32,598 nt of DNA from DATADD01 sp046262355 (GTDB lineage: Bacteria > Actinomycetota > CADDZG01 > WHSQ01), in contig JBHEMX010000100.1 of the NCBI GenBank assembly GCA_046262355.1, positions 1-32,598 of the forward strand. The letters run 5' to 3'. Under the pieces are notes generated by a model. It did no database searches. It saw nothing but the letters and a program-made list of their open reading frames with translations, and was not told the DNA's origin. Position numbers and translations under genes: made by a program. Of this stretch, positions 24,364 to 32,477 are shown one piece after another. Position 1 is the first letter of the stretch. Each line of letters starts with the position of its first letter.

Positions 24364-24760
24364 ATGACGACCACGAGCATTTTGAACCCGATGCCCGACA
24401 TGGAGCCGCTGGCACACCCGCTCGATCTCGGACGACCGGAAGCCCCGACGCACGCCGTTCCCCGCCGTAGCGGGTTGGCTCAACGCTCCCTTCGACGGCA
24501 ACCACGGCCGCCAGCGTCCATTTCACGCCGGGTGCGCGGACCGCGTGGCATACCCACCAACTCGGCCAGACCTTCTACGGCACCGAGGGCATCGGACTGT
24601 GCCAGCGCCGCGGCGGCCCGATCGAGGTCATCCGCGCAGGCGACCGCGTCCTCTTCGAACCCGTCGAGGATCAGTGGCACGGCGCCTCTAGCACCCGCTT
24701 CATGACCAACATCGCGATCCAGGAAGCCGACGAATCCGGGAGCCCCGTCTCCTTCCGGTC
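24364..24760 (+). pseudogene. Cupin ((R)-mandelonitrile lyase-like), frameshifted and decayed
   Basis: AGGAGGTGAT precedes the ATG at 24364 (MTTTSILNPMPDMEPLAHPL), but the recognisable cupin lies in a different frame from about 24507: ASVHFTPGARTAWHTHQLGQ, TFYGTEGIGLCQRRGGPIEV, IRAGDRVLFEPVEDQWHGAS and MTNIAIQEADESGSPVSF. The HTHxLGQ histidines and the WHGA motif of this manganese-binding cupin group are preserved. The segment before 24507, normally ending in FTGTVR..., is not recognisable, and after SPVSF the frame runs on into unrelated sequence to 25109. It appears disrupted at both ends. It is divergent from the CBS gene. Confidence 0.65.
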
Positions 24761-24889
24761 GTTAAAAGGTCGGCGCATCCTATCCGTCGTTGGTCCGGAT
24801 CCGGTCGCTCTGACGCGCGCGGCCTACGACGCCGAGAAAGCTGTCGGCGGAGTCCAAGACCGTCTCAAACCGCGGTGCTGCCGACTTTG

Positions 24890-25318
24890 TCACCTCGCTG
24901 GAGGCGTGACGCCGCACGACGACAGGAACGTCAGGACGGACTCACGAAGAGCCCGGCAGGCGTTCCACGTGGAGACCGCCCATGCCTCAATCGCCCGATC
25001 GCGTCGATCGCCGGGCGGTTCGGTGATGACGTCGTGGATGGTGACAGGACCCAGATCGTCCGAGAGCGCGAACGTCGGCCAGGGCGGCCGTTGCGACGCG
25101 AGGATGTGATGGACTCGCTGAACCTGTCGGCCCGTGAGGCCATGCTCGACGTGCAGCAACAGGCCCACCAACGCCTGCGCAATCCGGATCGGCTTGTCCG
25201 ACGCCGTCGCCGTTTGAACGGCGTACGCGTCGACGACATGCTGATGGATGAACGCGGCGTCGCTCAGGTTGAGCGTGTATGCGGTCAGTTCCCCATACGC
25301 TTCGTTGTCGGTCGGCAT
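24890..25318 (-). CDS. DUF5946-like protein
   Basis: An intact 142-residue protein starting MPTDNEAYGELTAYTLNLSD, with AAFIHQHVVDAYAVQTATAS, KPIRIAQALVGLLLHVEHGL and TGRQVQRVHHILASQRPPWP. The conserved FIHQHVVDAY and LHVE segments, rich in histidine, are the mark of this actinobacterial and proteobacterial family of unknown function (DUF5946 by recall). The histidines and acidic residues could form a metal site, but nothing is established. TTGGAGA lies a few bases before the ATG at 25318. It stands alone between the decayed cupin and the LigD polymerase gene. The gap 25319-25504 shows nothing. Confidence 0.78.
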   Translation of the reverse strand: MPTDNEAYGELTAYTLNLSDAAFIHQHVVDAYAVQTATASDKPIRIAQALVGLLLHVEHGLTGRQVQRVHHILASQRPPWPTFALSDDLGPVTIHDVITEPPGDRRDRAIEAWAVSTWNACRALRESVLTFLSSCGVTPPAR

Positions 25319-25504
25319 TCTCCAAGGGTAGCGGGCGTCTTTTCTTGCGGCAGCGCAGCCAGATGAGGTTGTGGCGCTTGAGGCAACGAGAGATCGAAGA
25401 GCGAGAAGGCAACGGATCGACGCGCCGCCCTTGGAGAGCCGGTGCAGGCTCCCAAAGCAGATGCACTATAGCGGCCATCGATGACTCCCGGAAGCAACCC
25501 CCCG

Positions 25505-26521
25505 TCAGACCTTCCTCGCGCGGGTGCGTGAAACTCGAGGCGGCTCGCCGGGCTGTTTCGGATAGACCGGAGGCCACGGCGCGTCCATAAGCCCCTTCGC
25601 CAGGTCGCGCTCGTGCATCGCGAGCAAAGGCTCGATCGATTGGGGGTTGGCGTTCATCTCCAACCACGGATCGCCTTGGGCCTCGATGCGCGCGGGGAGC
25701 GACGCGATCGTTAGCTCGTCAGGGTGGATGACATGGATCTCGTCCCAGCGGATGGGCGTCGATACCTGGGCCCCCACGCGGGCACGCACGCACCATGCGC
25801 CGAACACCGTCTTGTGCGGAGCGTTCTGGTTGAAGTCGACGAACACCCTCTCGCCACGATCCTCCTTCCACCACTGGGCGGTCAGAATGTCGGGGCGACG
25901 CCGCTCCAGCTCGCGAGCGACGGCAACGGCTGCGGATCGAACCTGATAGGAGTCCCATCGGGACTCGAGCCGGACGTATACGTGTAATCCCTTGTTGCCG
26001 GTCGTCTTGGGATAGCCCATGATCCCCAATTCGTCGAGAAGCCCTCGCAGCTCGCGCGCGGCTTCGCGCACGTGGGTGAAGTCCGTGCCCGGCTGCGGAT
26101 CGAGGTCCAGCCGGAGCTCATCGGTGAACTCCGGGTCGGTGGCGAGAAACGGCCATACGTGGAAGCCGAGACATCCGAGGTTGACCGCCCACCCGATGTG
26201 GGCGAGGTCGGCGGCCACGAGCGCGCGGGACTGGGTTCCGTTTGGTGTCGTGACGGTCGTTGTCTGCAGCCAATCCGGCGCGGAGGCGGGCACACGCTTC
26301 TGGTAGAAGGACGATCCCATCGCACCCTCCTGGAAGCGCTGCAGGAGCAGAGGACGGCCCCCTATGGTTCGCATCAGAGGCTCCGCAAATCGCAGATAGT
26401 GCCTGACGAGGTCGAGCTTGGTTTCTCCCCGCTCCGGGAAGAACACTTTTTCGGAACTGCTGATCCGGACCTCGCGGTCCTCGATCACAAGAATCTCTTC
26501 GCTGCCCACTAAGGGCGGCAT
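25505..26521 (-). CDS. LigD-type primase-polymerase domain protein (NHEJ)
   Basis: An intact 338-residue stand-alone polymerase domain of the archaeo-eukaryotic primase superfamily. It shows KVFFPERGETKLDLVRHYLR near residue 25, RPLLLQRFQEGAMGSSFYQK, the catalytic pair in LRLDLDPQPG near residue 138, TGNKGLHVYVRLESRW near residue 173 and VFVDFNQNAPHKTVFGAWCV with the third catalytic aspartate. In non-homologous end joining this domain fills gaps with ribo- or deoxynucleotides at ends held by Ku. The ligase and nuclease domains are not fused, and no Ku gene is in the window, so partners must be elsewhere. AGAGGGGG precedes the ATG at 26521. Confidence 0.9.
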   Translation of the reverse strand: MPPLVGSEEILVIEDREVRISSSEKVFFPERGETKLDLVRHYLRFAEPLMRTIGGRPLLLQRFQEGAMGSSFYQKRVPASAPDWLQTTTVTTPNGTQSRALVAADLAHIGWAVNLGCLGFHVWPFLATDPEFTDELRLDLDPQPGTDFTHVREAARELRGLLDELGIMGYPKTTGNKGLHVYVRLESRWDSYQVRSAAVAVARELERRRPDILTAQWWKEDRGERVFVDFNQNAPHKTVFGAWCVRARVGAQVSTPIRWDEIHVIHPDELTIASLPARIEAQGDPWLEMNANPQSIEPLLAMHERDLAKGLMDAPWPPVYPKQPGEPPRVSRTRARKV

Positions 26522-26551
26522 GCTAGCCCCCTCTGAACAGTGTCGTTGTAT

Positions 26552-27416
26552 TCATCGACGCTCGGTGAGAACGTTGCGCAGCTTCGCCGCAAAAGCATCG
26601 GGTCGCCGGTCTGGCCATACTCGCCGCCAAGGAACCCCCCGTGGTTGCTTGGGAACGTCACCGGAGTCTTCCCGAGCAGTTCGGCCACGGCATGCGCACA
26701 GCGGTTGGCCGACTCGCCCTCAGAATCGGCCCCGGCGGCAAGGACGATTCGGGTCGATGCCGCGCCAAGCGCGTCGTAGTCGAGTTCGTTGTGCGTCCCG
26801 GAGATGATGTTCTGCCCCAGGAGCGGCTCGTTGCGAGTGCCGTCATCCTCGGTCGGCAGGCCGAACATCGCCGGATCTGGAGCCGGCCGATCGGCGAAAT
26901 CGGCCGGGATCGGGCCCTTGTGGGTGACGAGCGCGATGAAGTGAGCCATGCCGGCCCCTCCGCGCATGTAGGTCTCGTGCACGGCCCGGCCGCGGCGCGC
27001 GCGGCCTCACTGTCTGGAAGCGCCGTGGCAACCGGGGGCTCATGCGCGACGAGCGTCCGAACCTGCTCCGGATGCTTTGCGACCAGAACGAGCGCGTTCG
27101 TCGCACCACCACTGCTGGCGAAGCCGTCAACCGGTCCGTCGTCGAGCGCCGAGATGAGCCGATGCAGATCGTCGGCGTGCTCGTCGGGCGTGCACTGAGT
27201 GGCGCCATCGGTGCGGCCGCTGCGCTCGGATCCGCGGGGGTTATAGGTCGCGATAGTGCGCTCGGTGAAGTGCCTCGACAGGGAGCCGAAGCCGGCGGCA
27301 CCCATCGGAGACCCGATCAGCGGCAGGATCGGCTCGGTGCTCGAGTCGTTTCGCCGAACGTCATAGGGCAACGTGACGCCCGGCACGTCCAGGGTCCCGG
27401 TTCTCGGCTCAGTCAT
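26552..27416 (-). pseudogene. Alpha/beta hydrolase, two frameshifts
   Basis: The ATG at 27416 has AAAGGAG upstream and begins MTEPRTGTLDVPGVTLPYDV, LPLIGSPMGAAGFGSLSRHF, TYNPRGSERSGRTDGATQ and the nucleophile elbow VDGFASSGGATNALVLVAKH. Near 26990 the frame moves: HETYMRGGAGMAHFIALVTH, LPTEDDGTRNEPLLGQNIIS and the catalytic-histidine region TFPSNHGGFLGGEYGQTGDP. A second shift near 26600 restores the ending DAFAAKLRNVLTERR with a TGA at 26552-26554. Repaired, it is a normal hydrolase of about 287 residues with Ser and His in place. Both shifts are single-base. The function is unknown. Confidence 0.8.
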
Positions 27417-27651
27417 GGAGTCTCCTTTCTCGATGATCTCGCCATCGACCATGGCGCGATACGGGTAATCCGTCACCCCACCAGCTCGTTTTCCCCTTAG
27501 TCGCGATGGGTCTCACTCCATTCGCGTTCGTAACGGCCCCGCTCGACGGTCGCCAACTCATGGGCGGCGTCATCGCTCGGTCTCTCATCGGGCTCCCCGG
27601 CATTTTCTCTTTGGCCGGTGAGACGTTACAGCGCGAGGTTGCCGAGGCGCA

Positions 27652-28218
27652 CTAGTCCTTTCGACTGTAGATCAGGATACTGACCCCCTCCCCCACAGTC
27701 TTGTTGTCGACCAAGCGCATCGACTTTTTGTCGGTGGTCGACCCGAATAACTTCTTACCGTCGCCCAGCACCACCGGAAAGACCATCAGGCGCAACTCAT
27801 CCACGAGATCCTGGTCGAGCAGGAACTGCACGAGTTGTGCGCTGCCGTGCACCACGATGTCGCCCTCCATCCGGCTTCTCAGATCCGACACCGCCTGCAC
27901 GAGATCGCCCTTGATCACGGTCGAGTTGGTCCACGTTGGGTCATCCAAAGTCGAGGACACGACGTACTTGAGCATCTTGTTGAACTTGTCGGCGAACTCG
28001 CCGGTGCGAGAGGGCCACGCCTCCGCGAAGCCCTCGTAGGTCCGCCGTCCCAGCAGCAGAGCGACCGAGTTGCGCGTCTCTTCCAGCTTGAAGGCATCCC
28101 CTTCGTCGCCGCGCGAGAACTCGAAGCTCCAGCCCCCGTACTTGAAGTCCTCCGAGCCCCCAGGATCCTCTATGACGCCGTCCACAGATACGAACTCCGT
28201 CACAACGATGCGTCCCAT
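27652..28218 (-). CDS. DHFR/RibD-family reductase
   Basis: An intact 188-residue protein: MGRIVVTEFVSVDGVIEDPG, LLLGRRTYEGFAEAWPSRTG, YVVSSTLDDPTWTNSTVIKG, GDIVVHGSAQLVQFLLDQDL and VDELRLMVFPVVLGDGKKLF. These are the standard marks of the RibD C-terminal/dihydrofolate-reductase-like fold (NADPH-binding GRxTYE and GS-QL segments), common in actinobacteria and of uncertain substrate. The ATG at 28218, preceded by GGAGGG, is preferred over an open upstream extension to 28338. A tandem, decayed paralogue lies about 420 nt upstream on the same strand. The gap 27417-27651 contains no gene I can support. Confidence 0.88.
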   Translation of the reverse strand: MGRIVVTEFVSVDGVIEDPGGSEDFKYGGWSFEFSRGDEGDAFKLEETRNSVALLLGRRTYEGFAEAWPSRTGEFADKFNKMLKYVVSSTLDDPTWTNSTVIKGDLVQAVSDLRSRMEGDIVVHGSAQLVQFLLDQDLVDELRLMVFPVVLGDGKKLFGSTTDKKSMRLVDNKTVGEGVSILIYSRKD

Positions 28219-28637
28219 GGCTCCCTCCTGTTCTCGACAGATCACCTGTTGCCGCTGCTTAGACGACGCAGCCTCCACAATCTCATCGCGGGTGAGTAAA
28301 GGAGTTAGACCAGTCCGTCGGGTGGCGATCGATGTCACTTGGAGCGCACTCAGGTTCCGACCCGCCTGATCCTTTCACTCTTCATCCCGGTCTGAGGCCT
28401 AACAACGACCCCACGCCACGTCGTCAACCCGTCCTGCTTCATCACCGTGCTCGCGCTGGCTGAATCACGTTCCTGCGCTCGTGTGGGGACGAGATGAACT
28501 CCGCCTCGGTGAGACGTGGAACTCGAACTCCATGATCTCGCGCCTGACGGTCTGGCTTAGCGTGGGGTTAATGGAAGCCTCGGTGCCGGTCGTCGTCATC
28601 ACGGGAACATCGGCGTCGGGAAGACGCTGAACCCTAA
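28219..28637. other. Gap between the two DHFR-family genes
   Basis: About 420 nt without a recognisable gene. A short minus-strand frame containing MEFEFHVSP occurs near 28540, but no family can be assigned. Nothing repetitive or palindromic of note is seen. Confidence 0.4.
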
Positions 28638-29217
28638 TCACTTGACGCCTTCTTCTGATCTTCTGTAGGTCAAGATGGCGACTCCGTCGCCGACCGCTTT
28701 GACGTCGCCAGTTGCAGCGGCATCTTGGCGCTAGTGGAGCCGAAGAACTTCTTGCCCGTGCCCAACACGACGGGAAAGACCATCAAACGCAACTCGTCTA
28801 CGAGGTCGTGCTCGAGCAGGAATTGGGCGAGCTGCGCGCTCCCATGCACGACGATGTTCCCGTCCAGCTTCTGCCCCAAGTTGGAGACTTCCTCCCCGAC
28901 GTCTCCTGTGAGCACCTTTGTGTGGGTCCACGTGGGCTGCTTCAAGGTCGACGACACGACCTACTTGGGCATGCTGTTGAACTTGTCGGCGAATTCGCCG
29001 GTCCTTGTCGGCCATGCTTGGGCAACGCCCTCATAGGTCACGCGCCCCAACAGTAAGGACCCTCTGCCTCCCGGGTTTCGTCGAGCTTGAACCGGTCGCC
29101 CTCCTCCCCCCGAGAGAACTCGAAGCTCCAACCGCCGTACTTGAAATCCTCGGCCCCGCCGGGGTCCTCCATGACCCCGTCCAGGGAAACGAACTCGGTT
29201 ACGACGATTCGTCCCAT
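28638..29217 (-). pseudogene. DHFR/RibD-family paralogue, decayed
   Basis: Begins at the ATG at 29217 (GGAGG upstream) with MGRIVVTEFVSLDGVMEDPG and GGWSFEFSRGEEGDRFKL, nearly identical to the intact copy at 27652-28218. Near 29055 a single-base shift breaks DETREAE; the neighbouring frame continues SLLLGRVTYEGVAQAWPTRT and ADKFNSMPK, then TAG where the intact copy has Tyr (KYVVSSTL). The same frame goes on VVSSTLKQPTWTH and VELRLMVFPVVLGTGKKFF-like sequence (DELRLMVFPVVLGTGKKFFG), then shifts again near 28700 to end VKAVGDGVAILTYRRSEEGV at a TGA at 28638. Two frameshifts and one nonsense codon make decay certain unless the read is very poor. Confidence 0.82.
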
Positions 29218-29473
29218 TTCTTCCTCCTTCTTTCGGATCAGCTCAGTCGTTCTTTCTAGACCCCGGAGGCGGACAAATCTCATCGCGGGATCATTTGCTG
29301 TCGCGCTCTTGGGGTTCGGGCTGCTCCAAGATGGCCATTGACACCATCTTGGATCGATCACGGATGTACACACTGACGCCAAACTGCGATACCGCCGAGC
29401 CAGATAGAAATCGGACAGAAATCGGATAGGTAGTCGAATCGATCGCGGCTACCAGCGGGACCAGACCGACCGC

Positions 29474-29564
29474 GGGATCTCAAAGCTGCCCGCTATGACC
29501 AATGGCCGTCGCGAAACCCCAGGTCGTGTCTGCACAGATGTAGGGCGTGCCCTACCCCGGGGCG
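29474..29564. repeat. Dispersed repeat, copy 3
   Basis: TCTCAAAGCTGCCCGCTATG, then CGTCGCGAAACCCCAGGTCG and TGCACAGATGTAGGGCGTGC, followed by CCGGGGCGC, align with copy 2 at 18076-18192 in the same order. It lies in the gene-free interval 29218-29770, which otherwise shows no supported gene. Confidence 0.6.
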
Positions 29565-29770
29565 CTTACGTTCCAAGGCTCCGCGCACGGACTCCATCGA
29601 AGACCTCTCTCATCGGAGGCGGGGGGATGGAGGTGATTGGCTCGGGAGGAACGAGCAAGCCAAGACCACCGACAGGGAGCCCGCATGATGACTCCTGATC
29701 GGGTCAAGACGGCGGCTCTGAAACTGGTGGCTCCGAAAAAGGAAAACCGAGGATGTACCGCGCGTACTTC

Positions 29771-30475
29771 CTAAGGCGTTGGTGAGAAGCTTCTCGTACC
29801 GTCCTCGCGCCGGGGGATGTAGCTCCACCCCAGCATGAGCAACGCTGGCACGCTCACAATGAAGGCGATCATTGGGGGCGCCACGAAAAGGAACCAGTAC
29901 TGGTCGTGTACACGCTCGCTCGGCAACGCATCCACGATCAAGCCGATCGCGAATACCACTACCGAGATAGCAAGAACAACAGCGCGTCGTCGTCTCTTGT
30001 GTGCGATATCGGCGTCGGTCACGATGCCCACGTCCTCTCTGTCTCGTCGAAGCCTGCGCATCTCGAGGGTCAGCACGGTCGCTCCAACGGGGACCGTGAT
30101 CGCAAGAAGCGTCAGCGACCCGAAAACGACCGGTGGATACAGAGCGACCAGGGCGACGATCACCCCGCGGCCGATCAAGCGCATCTTCCAGTCCCAAGCA
30201 CGGTCTACTTTGATGTTCATCAATTCCAACCTCCTCGCACGTCGTAGTTCTACAGATCTCCACAACAGATCGGCTGGCATGCCCACCAGGACCCGGGCCG
30301 CAAGATTCCCCGCAGAGGACCTCTCGATGAGTCCCTGCTCTTTGTGATGCCGTTGTTCCCACAGATCGCAAGCAATCTCGTCGCGTCGTCGATCACGCGT
30401 TTGGTGAGGGAGTCCCGCTGTGTAAGCCGCGGTCCAGCCGCGAGCGATCGCGGCCACGACCGACGAGGGCGTCAT
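29771..30475 (-). CDS. Membrane protein cotranscribed with PadR regulator
   Basis: An intact 234-residue protein. The N-terminal cytoplasmic part reads WTAAYTAGLPHQTRDRRRDE and IACDLWEQRHHKEQ, a segment seen in membrane proteins that accompany PadR regulators. At least three or four hydrophobic segments follow: LIGRGVIVALVALYPPVVF, VFGSLTLLAITVPVGATVL, AVVLAISVVVFAIGLIVDAL and FVAPPMIAFIVSVPALLMLG. Its role is unknown; it may be an anti-sigma-like or envelope-stress component. Its ATG overlaps the PadR stop by 4 nt (ATGA), indicating translational coupling. Confidence 0.82.
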   Translation of the reverse strand: MTPSSVVAAIARGWTAAYTAGLPHQTRDRRRDEIACDLWEQRHHKEQGLIERSSAGNLAARVLVGMPADLLWRSVELRRARRLELMNIKVDRAWDWKMRLIGRGVIVALVALYPPVVFGSLTLLAITVPVGATVLTLEMRRLRRDREDVGIVTDADIAHKRRRRAVVLAISVVVFAIGLIVDALPSERVHDQYWFLFVAPPMIAFIVSVPALLMLGWSYIPRREDGTRSFSPTP

Positions 30476-30828
30476 TGCGTCGCCAGTCCTCTAACGGCCA
30501 TGTCCGGCAGGGGTTTGTCCGCGCGTGATAGAGCCATCGCCTTCTCACCTAGATCCGTAACGTGATACAGGCGTCGTCGAGGGCGGCCTTCCTCGACTGC
30601 TACATCGGGGTTCTCCCACTCACTCGCAAGAAGACCAGCGCGTTCAAGACGTCCAAGGGCCTTGTAGAGCGTGCCGTGGGCGGTCAGCCGGCGGGCACCA
30701 TGGGCCTCCTGGATCGACTTGGCGATCGAGAAACCATGGAAGCTGGCACTACCTTGCACCTTGAGGATGATCGCCGCATCCAGGATGACCTCCTCGATCT
30801 CAAGGAGTCGTCCTCTCCTTCGCCTCAT
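30472..30828 (-). CDS. PadR-family transcriptional regulator
   Basis: An intact 118-residue winged-helix protein: LEIEEVILDAAIILKVQGSA, SFHGFSIAKSIQEAHGARRL, TAHGTLYKALGRLERAGLLA and EEGRPRRRLYHVTDLGEKAM. The GTLYxxLxRLExxGLL recognition helix and the GRPRRxYxxT wing are the PadR signature. It probably represses its own operon, because a perfect dyad lies between the -35 and -10 of the promoter upstream. The start ATG at 30828 has no ribosome binding site, in keeping with a leaderless transcript. The downstream membrane protein overlaps by 4 nt. Confidence 0.9.
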   Translation of the reverse strand: MRRRRGRLLEIEEVILDAAIILKVQGSASFHGFSIAKSIQEAHGARRLTAHGTLYKALGRLERAGLLASEWENPDVAVEEGRPRRRLYHVTDLGEKAMALSRADKPLPDMAVRGLATQ

Positions 30829-30837
30829 GGCCCCGAG

Positions 30838-30865
30838 CTTATAGGAAGTTATCTTCCGTTGTCAA
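30838..30865 (-). promoter_or_regulatory. SigA-type promoter with PadR operator in spacer
   Basis: On the minus strand TTGACA (30860-30865) and TATAAG (30838-30843) are separated by 16 nt. The spacer holds the dyad GGAAG-ATAA-CTTCC (30844-30857). Only 9 nt separate the -10 box from the PadR ATG, so transcription should start at or next to the ATG. Confidence 0.75.
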
Positions 30866-31040
30866 GGTCGGTCGTTCCGAACACCCCCGGTATGGCTTCA
30901 TCCGGGCAACTGCGGTCAAACCAAACGACATTTCTGGCGACAGCCATCCGGAATGGAAAAAGCGTTCCAGCAACCAAAGGAGGCTACGGTAACCGGTCTC
31001 AAGTTCCATATCGCTTGCTCGGAGATCGCGTACATCTGGG

Positions 31041-31779
31041 GACGCCGAGCGCGAGAAGAACTCCGAGCTCGCCGAACTTCTTCCCCGTAGCTTGTTCAAC
31101 GAACCACTGCTCATCGTCAGACTGAACCCCGAGATCGAGGATTCCCAGATTCGACCCCCCTCTACGCCATCTTGGACCAGCACGGCGCGCGCATCGGCTC
31201 GGTGGCGGACGTCGGACAGCGCGACGCACGCGCCGCATTCCGGCCTGACCGGCTCGTGCGCCAGGCTGCTCCAGGTACCGAAAGCCCGGCGAGAGGCTTC
31301 ATGGCAGCGTTCAAAACGCTGTCATCCATTGCCCGGGAGGTGCCGTACCGGCTCGAGGTGTGGAACGAGGTGGGCGTGACGTACTGGTGTTGACCAGCGC
31401 AGAATTCTGGGATGAGCGTGCTCACGTCACGGTAGCCCGCGGGGACGGCAAAGCGATCGGCACGATCACGCGGCAGAGCAGGCTGCGGAAACCACGCTAC
31501 GCCCTCGAGGCGGGCGGGCAGCGGGTCGGCACCATCGTGGCCGACCGCTGCTGGTCGCTACACCACCACGGCCTCGACGCTCAGGAAAGAGAGGTCGCCC
31601 GAATCGCGCCGCGGCGGCACGGGAGGTTCGCTCAAACTCTCGCCCGAGAGCCCGTCACTTTTGCAGTCCAGATCTCCCCGCCGCTGCCCGATCCCCTGCA
31701 CAACTTGCTGCTCGCCGGCGCACTGACGGCGGACACCGCCTTGAAGCGGCATGAGCCCGATGCTGGTCGAGGCGAGTGA
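31041..31779 (+). pseudogene. LURP-one/scramblase-like protein, two frameshifts
   Basis: Pieces in three frames form one protein: DAEREKNSELAELLPRSLFN and EPLLIVRLNPEIEDS; then PLYAILDQHGARIGSVADVG, RGFMAAFKTLSSIAREVPYR and LEVWNEVG; then DVLVLTSAEFWDERAHVTVA, GKAIGTITRQSRLRKPRYAL, RVGTIVADRCWSLHHHGLDA and LHNLLLAGALTADTALKRHE. This is the phospholipid-scramblase-like/LURP-one beta-barrel family with its hydrophobic C-terminal helix. Shifts lie near 31150 and 31370, each one base. The start is uncertain: no ATG with a ribosome binding site is seen, and a TTG at 31092 is one alternative. The gap 30866-31040 shows no gene. Confidence 0.7.
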
Positions 31780-31846
31780 CAGGCCCACCAGGGCTGTCAA
31801 AGCTCGCGCATGTCTGTCGAATCGCGTGAAGCGATAGCCCGCACTG

Positions 31847-32293
31847 CTACGGCCTATCACCGATTGCACCAAGAGGAACCTGTCCCCAGATCAAGGGGCC
31901 GCCTCCCCAGTCCCACTGGAACCACAGCCCCGGTTCGGGGACCCAGGGGCGGAAGATGCGCCGGTGACCGCGCTCGTAGGCGTCCTTGACGGCTGCGACC
32001 GCGCGCCGGGTCGTGCGCTCGGATCCCTGATACCCCATCGCGCTGAGCTTGTCGTGAAGGCGGTCGGCCCGGACGTCGCCCTTGGAGCGCTCGACCAACT
32101 CCTTGATCTTGCCGAGGTAGGGGACGGTGATGCTGTTGCGTACCTCCGTTTGGAGCTCTCGGCCGACGTCGCACTGCGCGACGTAGCGTGCGACGGTCTT
32201 GGGGTCGCAGCCCGCGAGCCGCCCTGCGGCCCGGTAGCTGCCGGTCAGATCGAATGCTTCCAGAATCTCCATGACCTCCTCGTAAGGCCTTAT
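31847..32293 (-). pseudogene. IS21-family IstA transposase, N-terminal fragment
   Basis: The frame reads RPYEEVMEILEAFDLTGSYR, AAGRLAGCDPKTVARYVAQC, VPYLGKIKELVERSKGDVRA and RIFRPWVPEPGLWFQWDWGG, the helix-turn-helix half of IstA up to the first catalytic aspartate (WDWG). Similarity ends at about 31885, and the remaining DDE residues are missing. AGGAGGG is followed after 5 nt by ATA at the position where IstA proteins start with ATG (MRPYEEV), so the start codon seems to be mutated; an in-frame ATG occurs at 32272. It is a dead element remnant. Confidence 0.75.
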
Positions 32294-32477
32294 CAGCGCC
32301 CTCCTGGCTCGGCCTCCATGACACCGGACTTCCGCAGTTTGAAGGCATTCTGAGGAGGGGCTTGACCTAAAAGTCCTGGTAGAGCGCGTGTAGGGTCTCC
32401 GTGGGCCAGAATCATATAGGCACACGACCTACGAGGAAGCCGCTGTATCTAGGAAGGCGTATGCGAACATATTAGGC

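Noticed and set aside
27490..27657. Plus-strand frame MGLTPFAFVTAPLDG to 27657 as a small gene
   Set aside because: No recognisable family, no ribosome binding site and no neighbour logic.
30839..31183. Minus-strand frame of 114 codons upstream of PadR
   Set aside because: It overlaps the PadR promoter and the scramblase-like gene on the other strand and shows no protein features.
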